Origin: Arthrobacter sp. fls2-241-R2A-200
GTDB taxonomy: Bacteria > Actinomycetota > Actinomycetes > Actinomycetales > Micrococcaceae
Assembly: GCF_030209745.1 (NCBI RefSeq)
Contig: NZ_JARVRJ010000007.1
Coordinates: 180,745 to 244,744, forward strand
Length of the DNA stretch: 64,000 nucleotides
Direction: 5' to 3'
Below are positions 56,126 through 64,000 of this stretch, in pieces. The notes beneath the pieces are model-generated. The model was given only the letters and a program-made list of their open reading frames with translations. It was not told the DNA's origin and made no database searches. Numbering within the stretch: position 1 is the first letter of the stretch; each line of letters starts with the position of its first letter. The translations under genes were made by a program, and so were the position numbers.

Positions 56126-57183
56126 GCACGCAACCAGCCAAGGCGAAGGCCACGTCGAACGCGGCAGTGGAACCCATGACTCTTGCCTTCGACGTCACCG
56201 TGACGGCCGTGCAGGAACTCAGCCCCACTTTCCGCCGGATCACGTTCGGTGGCTACTCCCTGCGCGACTTCGGCGTGGCCGGTGACATGCTGGACCTGCG
56301 GGTGAAGTTGATGATTCCGTCCGTGGACCCGTCCGGCCGTGCGCTCCCGCTGCCGGCTTTGAAGTTGGGAGAGGCAAGCTGGTACCGGGAATGGCTGGCG
56401 ATGGACCCGGCTACCCGCGGCCACATGCGCACCTACACGGTCAGGTCCGAGCGCCTCGACGCTGTGTACCCGGAAATCGACATCGACTTCGTCATGCACT
56501 TCGACGACGGCGGTCAAGGCGGTCCCGCAGCAAACTGGGCTGTTGCTGCGAAGCCAGGGGACGCTCTGACCATCATCGGGCCCAATAACCGGGCAGCCCA
56601 GTGCTCCACCGCTGGTGCCTACGGCGGCATCGAATGGCGTCCCGGGCTAGCCCAGCATGTCCTCTTGGCCGGCGACGAAACTGCGGTTCCAGCCATCAGC
56701 GCCATTCTCGAAAGCCTGCCCCAACAGATGACCGGCCACGCCTTCCTCGAAGTGCCCCAGGCCGGCGACTTCCGCGACATCAACACCGCCGCCGACGTCG
56801 AAATCACCTGGCTGGCGCGCGGCGCCGCACTAGGCAGGTCGCGGCCCCACGGCGAGCTCCTCAAGCAAGCGGTCGCAAGCACTGTTCCCTTGCCCGGCTG
56901 GGTGGGATTCACAGGAACAGGCGCAGCCGCCGGCCCGGAGCCCGAAGACGTGAACGTGGATCAGGAGATTCTCTGGGACACTCCCCAAAGAATGGATGCC
57001 GCAGCCATCGAAGCCACCAAGAACCCCACCCTCCCTGCCGGCGCGCTTCCCTTTTACGCATGGCTGGCCGGTGAAGCTTTTGTCATCAAGGAAATGCGGC
57101 GTTATCTGGTCCGGGATGTGGGAATCGACCGGAAGCAGGTGGCCTTCATGGGGTACTGGCGGCGCGGCAAGGCAGAGGGCTAA
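56122..57183 (+). CDS. Siderophore-interacting FAD-dependent reductase (SIP family)
   Basis: This 353-residue protein reduces ferric siderophores in the cytoplasm to free the iron. The FAD-binding part has SPTFRRITFGGYSLRDFG and RGHMRTYTVRSERLD. The C-terminal NAD(P)-binding SIP domain has AQHVLLAGDETAVPAISAILESLP, PFYAWLAGEAFVIKEMRRYLVRDVGIDRKQVAFMGYWRRGKAE. There is an insertion of about 40 residues before the last block. ATG 56122 overlaps the ATPase stop (ATGA), tying reduction to uptake in one operon. Confidence 0.92.
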   Translation: MSTQPAKAKATSNAAVEPMTLAFDVTVTAVQELSPTFRRITFGGYSLRDFGVAGDMLDLRVKLMIPSVDPSGRALPLPALKLGEASWYREWLAMDPATRGHMRTYTVRSERLDAVYPEIDIDFVMHFDDGGQGGPAANWAVAAKPGDALTIIGPNNRAAQCSTAGAYGGIEWRPGLAQHVLLAGDETAVPAISAILESLPQQMTGHAFLEVPQAGDFRDINTAADVEITWLARGAALGRSRPHGELLKQAVASTVPLPGWVGFTGTGAAAGPEPEDVNVDQEILWDTPQRMDAAAIEATKNPTLPAGALPFYAWLAGEAFVIKEMRRYLVRDVGIDRKQVAFMGYWRRGKAEG

Positions 57184-57266
57184 GCGGGCTGCAGGGCGGG
57201 CGTCTCTGATAGCTGTGTTAACATTCCCTTTCCCCTGAAGTCACCAGCCGGGGATAACTTAGCGGG

Positions 57267-58091
57267 GTGGGTGCTGGGGAGAAAGGGCGACGGCGGTTCG
57301 TCGCCATTGGCGATTCCTTCACCGAGGGCGTCGGCGACCCGAGCAATGTCCTGCCCAACGGGGTTCGGGGGTGGGCTGACAGGGTTGCCGAGAAGCTGGC
57401 CAAGGCTGAGCCGGGCTGGGAGTACGCCAATTTGGCTGTCCGCAGCAAGAGGCTTCGCCATATCGTCGACGAACAGCTTGAGCCCGCGCTGGCGATGGAA
57501 CCAACCCTTATCACCCTCTACGCCGGCGGCAACGACATCCTGGACTTCGGTACGGACATGGATGCCCTGCTGAGCGACTACGAGATGCTCGTGGAAAAGC
57601 TTGCCGCCACGGGCGCCACGGTGGTCCTCTTTACCGGTTTCGACGTCAAAGTCTCTGCAATCCTGGAGCCATTCAAGAAACGCAACACCCTCTACAACCA
57701 AAGGGTCCGCGCCCTCGCAACAAAATACGGTGCCGTCCTGGTGGATTACTGGTGCTTCGAAGCCTATAAGGACCCACGTATGTGGGCGCCGGACCGGCTC
57801 CACATGTCCAAGGCCGGACATAAGTATCTGGCCGCACAGGTCTTGGATCACCTCAACGTCCCGCACAAAATCCTCCCGAAAGAATGGGATCCACCCGAGC
57901 GCCTCAAATTGCGCGAATGGGAACGCCGGCAGCGCCGTTGGGTCAATGATTGGGTGGTGCCCTTGTTCGGGCGCAAACTTCGAGGCGTCACCCTGGGTGA
58001 CTCGCTGCAGCCCCGCTGGCCCCAACCGGTGAAGGTTCCACGCAAGGGTGGGCTGAAGAAGCTGGTGGATGTGAGAATGCGTGGCGAGTGA
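57267..58091 (+). CDS. SGNH/GDSL hydrolase, first of two paralogues
   Basis: This 274-residue esterase-type protein has block I FVAIGDSFTEGVGDP with the catalytic serine, block II-like YANLAVRSKRL, block III AGGNDIL, and block V DRLHMSKAGHKYLA with the catalytic Asp and His. There is no signal peptide, so it is probably cytoplasmic. GTG 57267 is six bases after TAACTT. It shares the opening (GDSFTEGVGD...PNGVRGWAD), the VDYWCF block and the C-terminal RGV-GD-L-P-P motif with the protein at 59025-59789. Confidence 0.9.
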   Translation: MGAGEKGRRRFVAIGDSFTEGVGDPSNVLPNGVRGWADRVAEKLAKAEPGWEYANLAVRSKRLRHIVDEQLEPALAMEPTLITLYAGGNDILDFGTDMDALLSDYEMLVEKLAATGATVVLFTGFDVKVSAILEPFKKRNTLYNQRVRALATKYGAVLVDYWCFEAYKDPRMWAPDRLHMSKAGHKYLAAQVLDHLNVPHKILPKEWDPPERLKLREWERRQRRWVNDWVVPLFGRKLRGVTLGDSLQPRWPQPVKVPRKGGLKKLVDVRMRGE

Positions 58092-58106
58092 GCCTGCGGG
58101 GGTTGG

Positions 58107-58135
58107 GCCGGGGCGTCAGTGTGCCGGGGCGTCAG
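58107..58135. repeat. 13-bp direct repeat overlapping the YciI stop codon
   Basis: GCCGGGGCGTCAG lies at 58107-58119 and 58123-58135, a 16-base period. The second copy contains the stop codon of the minus-strand YciI gene (58132-58134). Confidence 0.8.
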
Positions 58136-58419
58136 CTGTCCAGCAGGTTTTCGTAGCCGGTGGCCACGCTGGTTGCCTTGAATTCGATGATCTCGAAGTC
58201 TGCCACACCATTGCTGTAGAACGGGTCCTCGGCCAGTGATGCGTCAAGGGTGGCCTTGTCCGCGTTGGAGAGCAGCACCCCGCCGATAGCTGGTACGCGA
58301 CGTCCGGACGCAAGGAACACTCCGGCGTCGAACGCTTCCTTAAGCCACGCCATATGGCCCGGGCGGTGGAAGTCGACAATTTCGTCGGGGACCTTGTAGG
58401 TCAAAGAGACAACGAACAT
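58132..58419 (-). CDS. YciI-like protein
   Basis: This 95-residue protein has the YCII fold: FVVSLTYKVPDEIVDFHRPGHMAWLKEAFDAGVFLASGRRVPAIGGVLLSNADKATLDASLAEDPFYSNGVADFEIIEFKA. The histidine in FHRPGHMAWL and the aspartate in EDPF are the conserved putative active-site pair. Most relatives are uncharacterised small enzymes. The start ATG 58419 is 68 bases from the divergent MarR gene, which may control it. Confidence 0.88.
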   Translation of the reverse strand: MFVVSLTYKVPDEIVDFHRPGHMAWLKEAFDAGVFLASGRRVPAIGGVLLSNADKATLDASLAEDPFYSNGVADFEIIEFKATSVATGYENLLDS

Positions 58420-58487
58420 GGTGTCAGCTTATCGGTGGGCCGCAGGGGGAGACCTAAGTAAGCTGCCGATTCTCCTAAGATGGATGT

Positions 58488-58967
58488 ATGACTCAAACCC
58501 GCTGGCTGAACGCCGATGAACGCCGCGCTTGGCTGGCGCTTCTGAGCATCAATACACTGCTGCCTTCGGCATTGGACACCCAGCTTCAGTCGGCGGGGAA
58601 ATTATCACTTTTCGACTACAACGTCCTTGCCATGCTCTCTGAAACTGAGGGGCGATACCTTCCCATGAGCGAGTTGGCCGCCCGCACCAGCGCATCACTG
58701 TCACGCCTCTCTCATGTGGTCACCAAGCTGCAAAAACGCGGATGGGTAGACCGGCAGGCAGACCCGCGCGATGCCCGGGTCACCGTGGCCCACCTGACCG
58801 ACGCCGGCATGTCCACCATTGTGGCCCTGGCGCCGGATCATGTGGAGTCGGTGCGGACGCTGATGCTGGACTCCCTGACGCCCGACGACGTCACGGACTT
58901 GGCCCGGATCGGCGAGAAGATCGTGGCCCGTTTGGACAACAATCATTGGATCCTCCGGGACTCCTGA
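58488..58967 (+). CDS. MarR family transcriptional regulator
   Basis: This 159-residue regulator has the winged helix LFDYNVLAMLSETEGRYLPMSELAARTSASLSRLSHVVTKLQKRGWVDRQADPRDARVTVAHLTDAGMSTI, including the DPRDAR wing. ATG 58488 is exactly six bases after TAAGAT and there is no ribosome binding site, so it is probably leaderless. It lies between the YciI gene and the second SGNH hydrolase. Confidence 0.92.
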   Translation: MTQTRWLNADERRAWLALLSINTLLPSALDTQLQSAGKLSLFDYNVLAMLSETEGRYLPMSELAARTSASLSRLSHVVTKLQKRGWVDRQADPRDARVTVAHLTDAGMSTIVALAPDHVESVRTLMLDSLTPDDVTDLARIGEKIVARLDNNHWILRDS

Positions 58968-59024
58968 TCCACATAGCAGTTCAGCGTTTTGTGGCGCCGA
59001 GTGCTGAAGTGGCAGACTGGCGGC

Positions 59025-59789
59025 ATGGATTTTTCAGCCCGATATGTCGCCTTGGGGGATTCGTTCACGGAGGGAGTCGGGGACGATGACCCCACTCGCC
59101 CCAACGGTGTGCGCGGTTGGGCGGACGTCGTCGCCAGCCAGTTGGCACAAAGCAACCAGGAGGTTGGCTATGCCAACCTCGCAATCCGGGGACGGAAGCT
59201 GCGGCAAATCATGGCGGAGCAGGTAGATGCGGCTATCGCGCTGCGGCCCACCCTTGTCACCATGTACGCAGGTGCAAACGACATCCTGCGGCCCAAGGTA
59301 GACATCGACTCGCTGTTGGAGGATTACGACGCCGGTATCGGCAAGTTAAGCGCTGCCGGCGCCACTGTTGTCCTCTTCACCGGTTTCGATGCCAAGAGTT
59401 CGAAGGTTTTCGGAGCCATGCGCGGCCGGACTGCGATCTACAACGAGCTCGTGCGGGAAATTGCCCAGGACCACGGCGCGCTGCTGGTGGATTACTGGTG
59501 CTTTGACGAGTACGACGATTGGCGTATGTGGGGCGAGGACAGGATGCACATGTCCACGGCCGGCCACATCAACATGGCCAAGCGCGTGTTGGACGTCCTC
59601 GAATATGAGCACGTCATTGAAGTACCCGAACTCGCGCCCCTGCGGCTCATGAATCGTGTTGAAACGTTGAAGGCCAACGCCCGGTGGCTGCGTGAATCTG
59701 CGGTCCCGTGGGTATCTCGCAGGGTTCGCGGCGTTTCGTCCGGAGATGGCCTGCACCCTAAATATCCTGAGCTTATCCGGCCTTCCTAG
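59025..59789 (+). CDS. SGNH/GDSL hydrolase, second of two paralogues
   Basis: This 254-residue protein repeats the layout of 57267-58091: YVALGDSFTEGVGDDDPTRPNGVRGWAD, YANLAIRGRKLRQIM, YAGANDIL, VVLFTGFDAKSS, LLVDYWCFDEYDDWRMWGEDRMHMSTAGHINMA. Block III is AGAND instead of AGGND. No signal peptide is present. The two genes arose by duplication and are separated by YciI and MarR. Its end overlaps the convergent ApbE gene by 17 bases. Confidence 0.9.
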   Translation: MDFSARYVALGDSFTEGVGDDDPTRPNGVRGWADVVASQLAQSNQEVGYANLAIRGRKLRQIMAEQVDAAIALRPTLVTMYAGANDILRPKVDIDSLLEDYDAGIGKLSAAGATVVLFTGFDAKSSKVFGAMRGRTAIYNELVREIAQDHGALLVDYWCFDEYDDWRMWGEDRMHMSTAGHINMAKRVLDVLEYEHVIEVPELAPLRLMNRVETLKANARWLRESAVPWVSRRVRGVSSGDGLHPKYPELIRPS

Positions 59790-60588
59790 CCGCTTGGCCG
59801 GTTTCGTCGCGGAAGCCGGGAGTGGCCAGCAGGGTGCCGTCCCGGCGTACGGCCAGGACTTCGACGCCCCACTTTGCCACGGCCTGGTCCAGCATCGGGG
59901 AGCCTCCGGCCACGATCGCGGTGGCCAGGACGTCCGCCGTCATAATATTTGTTGCTGCGACCGTGACCTGGACGAATTCCGCCTTCCCACTACCTACCGT
60001 CCAGATATGTTCACCGCGTTCGGCGGAGCCCGAGGTCGCCAGGGCCGGCAGGGCGCGTAGGGGAAAAGCGCTCAGCAGCGACTGCCTATCCCCGGGATCG
60101 ACGACGCCGGCAAGCCACGGTTCATTGGTGCCTGGCTGTGGGGAGCCGCTAACCAGCACGTCGCCTCCAGCGTTGAGGCACCAGTCCTGGAGGCCTATGG
60201 CTTCCAGGGAAAGAGCGGCCTCCTGTGCCGCATGGGCTTTGACAATTCCGGACAGATCCAGGGCCCTATCAGGGCGCTCAGCCGTGAAGGCGCCATTGGT
60301 TGCCAGCCGCCACTCGGACGCTTCATCGTAGAGCCGCCTCATGGACTCCGAGGCTTCCGATAAGGCCAGCTCACCGCGTGCCACCCGACTCGCTTCGGAG
60401 CCCTCGCGGTAGAGACTGAACTTCAAGTCCAGTTCGGTAAAAATACCCTCGACGACGGCGGTGGCCGACTCGAGCTCATCAACGGCGGCTTGCGTGTATG
60501 TCCGTCGCGCTACGGTAAGACTCACCACCGTGCCCATGCTCCTGAAGATCCGGGCCCGCAGGTGTTGCGCGTTAGAAGTGGGCCGCAT
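59773..60588 (-). CDS. apbE: FAD:protein FMN transferase
   Basis: This 271-residue enzyme attaches FMN covalently to a threonine of a target protein. Motifs are RSMGTVVSLTV near residue 17, FSLYREGSEASRVARGE, DLSGIVKAHAAQEA, LNAGGDVLVSGSPQPGTNEPWLAGVVDP, LATSGSAERG and VTVAATNIMTADVLATAIVAGG with the magnesium-binding residues. ATG 60588 lies 17 bases inside the end of the FMN-binding gene, the expected target. There is no signal peptide or lipobox, although the target domain is probably outside the membrane; this is unusual and worth noting. Confidence 0.9.
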   Translation of the reverse strand: MRPTSNAQHLRARIFRSMGTVVSLTVARRTYTQAAVDELESATAVVEGIFTELDLKFSLYREGSEASRVARGELALSEASESMRRLYDEASEWRLATNGAFTAERPDRALDLSGIVKAHAAQEAALSLEAIGLQDWCLNAGGDVLVSGSPQPGTNEPWLAGVVDPGDRQSLLSAFPLRALPALATSGSAERGEHIWTVGSGKAEFVQVTVAATNIMTADVLATAIVAGGSPMLDQAVAKWGVEVLAVRRDGTLLATPGFRDETGQAARKAG

Positions 60589-61084
60589 CGAGGGCTGCCT
60601 GGAGGGATGTGAGGTAGGCGTCACTGGTGATGGTGGCTCCGCCGACCGTCTGCACGTTGGCCGACTGGGCCTGGAGCACCTCCGAACGGAGCACAGGAGC
60701 GGCATAGGCGCTGATCTGGGCGGACCTGTTCTCGGCATCCGTAAGTTGCAGGGCCTTGACCTCGGTGATCTTCCCGCCTTGGACGGTGACCTGCACTTGG
60801 ACTGTGCCGTAGCGTGTCTGGACCGAGGAGCCGTCATAGCTTCCCGACGTCGCAGTGCTCGTGCCGCTGGAGGTCGTGCCGCTGGAGCTGCTTCCACCGG
60901 AGGCGGTGCCGCTCGATCCCGTCCCGGAGGTGCTCCCACCGGAGGTCGTGCCGCTCGATCCCGTGCTGCTGAGGCTCGTGCTGGTTGCCGCACCTGTTTC
61001 GGAGACGTGGGCCCCGGATTGCCAGCCGGCAATCAAAATACCAACGGATGCAAGGGCTGTGGCTACTGCTGCTCTCGTTCTCAC
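60572..61084 (-). CDS. Exported FMN-binding domain protein (flavinylation target)
   Basis: This 170-residue protein has an N-terminal hydrophobic export or anchor segment (TRAAVATALASVGILIAGWQSG). A glycine/serine/threonine spacer of about 55 residues follows, then an FMN_bind domain: YGTVQVQVTVQGGKITEVKALQLTDAENRSAQISAYAAPVLRSEVLQAQSANVQTVGGATITSDAYLTSLQAAL. The threonine in GGATITS is the expected covalent FMN site. The GTG start at 61084 overlaps the membrane reductase stop by four bases. It probably shuttles electrons from that reductase outside the membrane. Confidence 0.88.
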   Translation of the reverse strand: MRTRAAVATALASVGILIAGWQSGAHVSETGAATSTSLSSTGSSGTTSGGSTSGTGSSGTASGGSSSSGTTSSGTSTATSGSYDGSSVQTRYGTVQVQVTVQGGKITEVKALQLTDAENRSAQISAYAAPVLRSEVLQAQSANVQTVGGATITSDAYLTSLQAALDAAHF

Positions 61085-62541
61085 CAGTCAAACCTTTCGT
61101 AATGGAGTTGTTCCGTGGGCACCCCGGCCGCCTTGACGTCGTCGATGACTTTGCCGGCCCAGCCGGCAGGTCCGCAGACGTAAACGTCAGCTTCGGCGAT
61201 GTGCGGTGCGTAGGAGGCAAGGGTGAATCCTGCTTGCTGCGCTGAGTGTGGGAGCCAAGATCCACTCTTAGGCGAACGCGGACCTGTCAGGTGATAGAGC
61301 GTTACGCCACGCGCTTCGGCGATTGCCATGATTTCCTGCCCAAGGAAGAGTTCGTTCTCGTCATGACCCCGGAGGAGGACAGTAGCGTCTCCAGGTTCGA
61401 AGGGGGTGGACTCCAACAGTGCACGCAGCGGTGTGATACCAATGCCGGCGCCGATCATGACCACGTGTTTACGGGATCGCGCCGCCGTGCTGAACATCCC
61501 GTACGGACCTTCGATGGCCACCTTGGTGCCAGGCTTGAGCCGTGCGAGCCTTGCAGTTCCCTCGCCCAAGATGCGCACGGTGATCCGCAACTTGCCGGGC
61601 GTTGTGGCCGTGGCGGGAATCGGTTCGGCAGAGAGGCTGAAGGGGTGGGGCTGCCACCAAAATCCCGGGGCAAGGAACCTCCAGAAGAAGAACCTGCCGC
61701 CCGAGCCTGATAACTCGTCCAGATGGAGGCCGGTCATTTCGATGCTGAAAACGTCCTTGGAGATGCGCACCACACGGCTGACCGTCACCTGGTGCCGAAA
61801 AGTGGCGAAGATTGGCTCCAGCACACGGTTGTAAAGGAGGGCGGAGCCAGTGGCCATGCATAGTGCCAACCAGTACCACCGCTGCCAAGTACCTTGGGCG
61901 AAGAGGCCGCCCACGCTGAACTGGTGGGGTAGTGAGGTCGCTACCGCTGCGTACGTCAGCAGGTGGACGGCGTACCAGAATTCGTAAGGGAACCGGCGTC
62001 GAACGGCAACCAGGGACGTGACGACGACGGCGACAAACAGCAGCGTGGAGATGTACGCCAACCACATGTCGGGGACGTTGACCCAGAGCGATACTGATTC
62101 CGAAATAGGGTCCAATCCCTCTGCCGCGCCGTATCCGATGGCGATGAACAGACCATGGGCTAAGAGCAGATACAGGGCCGGTTTGCCCAAGGACTTATGG
62201 ATCTTCATGGCGCGGTCGTGGCCCAAGGTGTTGTCGATGAAAGGGATTCGCGCAGCGAGCAGGAGCATCAGGAGGACCAGGTCCATGCTGATCAGCCCCG
62301 CCACGATACCTATCGACGTTGTGGCTGCGGCGAAGGAACCGAATCCGGAGGCGCCGCCATAGGCCAGCCAAAGGCTCACCGCTGCTACTGGTGAAAGCCA
62401 CCCGAGGAAAGTGATGAAGTCAGCCCGTACCCACCGGCGTCGGGCCTGTTGCCGGAAGCCTGCGGCGGCACTGGGTGCCATGGCAGGCACGGGGGCCTCA
62501 GGGTTTTCAGCCCGTGAACGTGGTGTGAGGAGCGAAGTCAT
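61081..62541 (-). CDS. Ferric-reductase-like transmembrane flavocytochrome
   Basis: This 486-residue protein has six or so membrane helices (residues about 40-240) with conserved histidines placed for haem: RAMKIHKSLGKPALYLLLAHGLF and YAVHLLTYAAVATSLPHQF. A ferredoxin-reductase module follows: FAD region HPFSLSAEP, then GPYGMFS, and the NAD(P) part VVMIGAGIGITPLRALLES and DVYVCGPAGWAGKVIDD. It should take electrons from cytosolic NAD(P)H across the membrane. I chose ATG 62541; ATG 62562 is an alternative. The next genes encode an FMN-binding protein and ApbE, both overlapping. Confidence 0.9.
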   Translation of the reverse strand: MTSLLTPRSRAENPEAPVPAMAPSAAAGFRQQARRRWVRADFITFLGWLSPVAAVSLWLAYGGASGFGSFAAATTSIGIVAGLISMDLVLLMLLLAARIPFIDNTLGHDRAMKIHKSLGKPALYLLLAHGLFIAIGYGAAEGLDPISESVSLWVNVPDMWLAYISTLLFVAVVVTSLVAVRRRFPYEFWYAVHLLTYAAVATSLPHQFSVGGLFAQGTWQRWYWLALCMATGSALLYNRVLEPIFATFRHQVTVSRVVRISKDVFSIEMTGLHLDELSGSGGRFFFWRFLAPGFWWQPHPFSLSAEPIPATATTPGKLRITVRILGEGTARLARLKPGTKVAIEGPYGMFSTAARSRKHVVMIGAGIGITPLRALLESTPFEPGDATVLLRGHDENELFLGQEIMAIAEARGVTLYHLTGPRSPKSGSWLPHSAQQAGFTLASYAPHIAEADVYVCGPAGWAGKVIDDVKAAGVPTEQLHYERFDW

Positions 62542-62937
62542 GAAACAACATTGGCCCCCCATCCTTTGGTTCCGCTGTGAAAGGCCTTGCTATGGCTTAT
62601 GATTCCGGATTGGTCTTAATTTGCACTGGCCCGTAGAATGGTTAGGCGCTAGGTAGTGCGGATCGTGTGCAATTGCTCCGGTTGGCGGTGAGTGGCAGTT
62701 TTACTGACCTCCCGGTGGCCGGTAGTTAGGGGCTCAAGTTGCGTGCATTCCTGTATTCGCCCGGTATCCCAGGAGCTGTTCCAGTGGTTTTCCACTGCCT
62801 GTCCTGAGGCCAACCTTCTTCGCCGCACCAGTTGCGGAAACTACCGAAAATGGTTTGGATCGGATGCGGACGCTGCCTGTCGCACGGCAACGCAGGAACA
62901 TCTGTACGCCGTTACATTCAATCTTTGGAGGAGAGTC
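62542..62937. other. 396-base intergenic region upstream of rpmB
   Basis: I see no gene here. It holds the promoters of the divergent membrane reductase and ribosomal-protein genes. The stretch ACCGAAAATGGTTTGG at about 62843-62858 vaguely resembles the AT-rich palindromes bound by Zur in actinobacteria, but the match is poor and I do not claim it as a site. Confidence 0.4.
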
Positions 62938-63174
62938 ATGGCAGCACACTGCCAAGTGACCGGAGCCGAGCCGGGCTTTGGGCACAGCATTTCGCACTCG
63001 CACCGTCGCAACAAGCGTCGGTTCGATCCGAACATTCAGAAGAAGCGCTACTGGGTTCCGTCCCTGCGCCGCAACGTCACGCTGACCCTGTCAGCACGTG
63101 GCATCAAGACCATTGACGTACGCGGAATTGACGCGGTCGTCGCCGACATCCTGGCACGAGGAGTAAAGCTCTAA
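62938..63174 (+). CDS. rpmB: Ribosomal protein bL28, form without zinc ribbon
   Basis: This 78-residue protein is bL28: [60 protein letters not shown]. It has only one cysteine, so it lacks the two CxxC pairs of zinc-binding L28. ATG 62938 has a TTGGAGGAG ribosome binding site. Its stop shares one base with the rpmG start (TAATG). Confidence 0.96.
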   Translation: MAAHCQVTGAEPGFGHSISHSHRRNKRRFDPNIQKKRYWVPSLRRNVTLTLSARGIKTIDVRGIDAVVADILARGVKL

Positions 63175-63341
63175 TGGCAAAGGACAAGGACGTACGTCCC
63201 ATCATCAAGCTGAAGTCCACTGCGGGCACTGGTTACACCTACGTAACCCGCAAGAACCGTCGTAACGATCCTGACCGCCTGGTCTTGAAGAAGTACGACC
63301 CCAAGATCCGCCAGCACGTCGAATTCCGAGAGGAGCGCTAA
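63174..63341 (+). CDS. rpmG: Ribosomal protein bL33, form without zinc ribbon
   Basis: This 55-residue protein is bL33: [55 protein letters not shown]. It has no cysteine at all, so it is the zinc-independent form. It starts within the rpmB stop and is followed by rpsN after four bases. Its last codons contain the GAGAGGAG ribosome binding site for rpsN. Confidence 0.96.
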   Translation: MAKDKDVRPIIKLKSTAGTGYTYVTRKNRRNDPDRLVLKKYDPKIRQHVEFREER

Positions 63342-63345
63342 ACAC

Positions 63346-63651
63346 ATGGCAAAGAAGTCCAAGATTGCTCGCAACGAGCAGCGCAAGGTCATTGTTGAGC
63401 GTTACGCTGCCAAGCGTCTCGAACTGAAGAAGACCCTGGTTGACCCGAACGCGACTGACGAAGCACGCGAAGCTGCCCGCCTCGGCCTGCAGAAGCTGCC
63501 CCGCAACGCCTCCCCGATCCGTCTGCGTAACCGGGACCAGATCGACGGCCGTCCCCGCGGTACGCTCCAGAAGTTCGGTATCTCCCGTGTTCGCTTCCGC
63601 GACATGGCTCACCGTGGTGAGCTCCCGGGCATCACCAAGTCTTCCTGGTAA
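63346..63651 (+). CDS. rpsN: Ribosomal protein uS14, long form without zinc finger
   Basis: This 101-residue protein is uS14 of the long, cysteine-free type: [34 protein letters not shown]...[51 protein letters not shown]. The short type carries a CxxC zinc finger at the LPRNAS-RLRN position. It completes a three-gene unit of cysteine-poor ribosomal proteins. In mycobacteria and streptomycetes such sets are often made under zinc limitation. Confidence 0.96.
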   Translation: MAKKSKIARNEQRKVIVERYAAKRLELKKTLVDPNATDEAREAARLGLQKLPRNASPIRLRNRDQIDGRPRGTLQKFGISRVRFRDMAHRGELPGITKSSW

Positions 63652-63663
63652 TCACGAAGTCCT

Positions 63664-63707
63664 GAAGAGGCCGGCAACCGCTAAGGTTGCCGGCCTCTTC
63701 TGCGTTT
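63664..63707 (+). terminator. Terminator of the rpmB-rpmG-rpsN operon
   Basis: A perfect 16-base stem (63664-63679 with 63685-63700), with a five-base loop GCTAA, is followed by TGCGTTT. It lies 12 bases after the rpsN stop. Confidence 0.92.
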
Positions 63708-63773
63708 AAACCCCGGCGCTTCCTCTCTCACGCCAAGACGGTCTGCTGTTTGGGGTGGTGTTGTTGGGTGGAT

Positions 63774-63802
63774 TTGCGTTGGTGTGGTGGGGCGTGTATT
63801 GT
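63774..63802 (+). promoter_or_regulatory. Probable rRNA operon promoter
   Basis: TTGCGT (63774-63779) and TATTGT (63797-63802) are separated by exactly 17 bases, upstream of the rRNA leader. The surrounding 200 bases are rich in G and T on this strand. Confidence 0.6.
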
Positions 63803-63951
63803 TTTGTGAGTCGCCGGGTGCGAAACGGAAAGCCGGAAGGTGTGTACGGTTCGGTGGGCGGCCAAAAATAACTCTTCTTTTCCAATGGCCCTTTGTTGTG
63901 GTGTGCTGCTTTTGTGGTGTGCTTGTGGGGGTTATGTTTTGGGGGGTCTGT

Positions 63952-64000
63952 TGTTTGAGAACTCAATAGTGTGCCAAGTTTGTTGATGCCGATTGTTTTT
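63952..64000 (+). ncRNA. rRNA operon leader with boxA-like antitermination motif (16S gene lies beyond the window)
   Basis: TGTTTGAGAACTCAATAGTG at 63952 on is the conserved leader motif of actinobacterial rRNA operons, just before the 16S gene. No 16S sequence is reached before base 64000. The 300 bases from the rpsN terminator to here contain no open reading frame that looks coding. Confidence 0.85.

Noticed and set aside
62843..62858. Possible Zur box upstream of rpmB
   Set aside because: Only the central AAAATGG-TTT part fits and the arms are not symmetrical.

Overview
The window is chromosomal DNA from a high-GC actinobacterium, most likely Arthrobacter or a close relative in the Micrococcaceae. 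This rests on composition, a heterotetrameric sarcosine oxidase of actinobacterial type, a DUF6318-like lipoprotein, many TANNNT-N6-start (probably leaderless) genes, and a ribosomal-RNA leader of actinobacterial type at the right edge. I see no transposase, integrase, CRISPR array or tRNA gene.

Layout, left to right. 1-3185: edge of a secreted protein gene, a TetR regulator, malic enzyme and a DUF456 membrane protein. 3198-7307: an NCS1 nucleobase-type permease translationally coupled to a PuuE/NodB-like hydrolase, divergent from a PucR regulator, which looks like a small cyclic-amide or purine uptake and hydrolysis unit. 7320-20782: a creatine-to-pyruvate island. The minus-strand operon glyA-soxB-soxD-soxA-soxG-sdaA-purU faces a GntR regulator, an MFS transporter, creatinase and an IclR regulator. 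Creatinase yields sarcosine and urea, SoxBDAG yields glycine and methylene-THF, GlyA joins these to serine, SdaA deaminates serine to pyruvate, and PurU returns spare formyl-THF to formate and THF. 20873-29312: housekeeping and regulatory genes (LysE exporter with Lrp, second Lrp, gluQ, TetR/SDR pair, HD protein, FAH hydrolase, GntR). 29440-34296: asparagine catabolism (GntR, asparaginase, aspartase, asparagine permease). 34389-45108: assorted genes, including a GIY-YIG-like protein, a 2H-phosphoesterase-like protein, a lipoprotein/secreted-protein cluster, a molybdopterin oxidoreductase, an aldo-keto reductase, YchJ and a large acyl-CoA dehydrogenase. 45355-51123: a three-gene SMC-like operon (JetA-JetB-JetC / MksF-MksE-MksB) with no adjacent JetD nuclease. 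51150-57183: an FBP-domain gene, then a DtxR/IdeR-type iron box and a complete siderophore uptake operon ending in a siderophore-interacting reductase. 57267-59789: two paralogous SGNH hydrolases around YciI and MarR genes. 59773-62541: a ferric-reductase-like membrane flavocytochrome, an FMN-binding protein and ApbE flavin transferase. 62938-64000: rpmB-rpmG-rpsN, all forms without zinc-ribbon cysteines, a strong terminator, then the promoter and leader of an rRNA operon that begins beyond the window.

The item I would look at first is the Jet/Mks operon without its nuclease. Next come the flavinylation operon, the repeated GCAAC-N3-GTTGC sites in the creatine island, and the imperfect copy of an intergenic hairpin arm inside the start of an iron-permease gene. 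All functions are inferred from reading the sequence; no database search was run.
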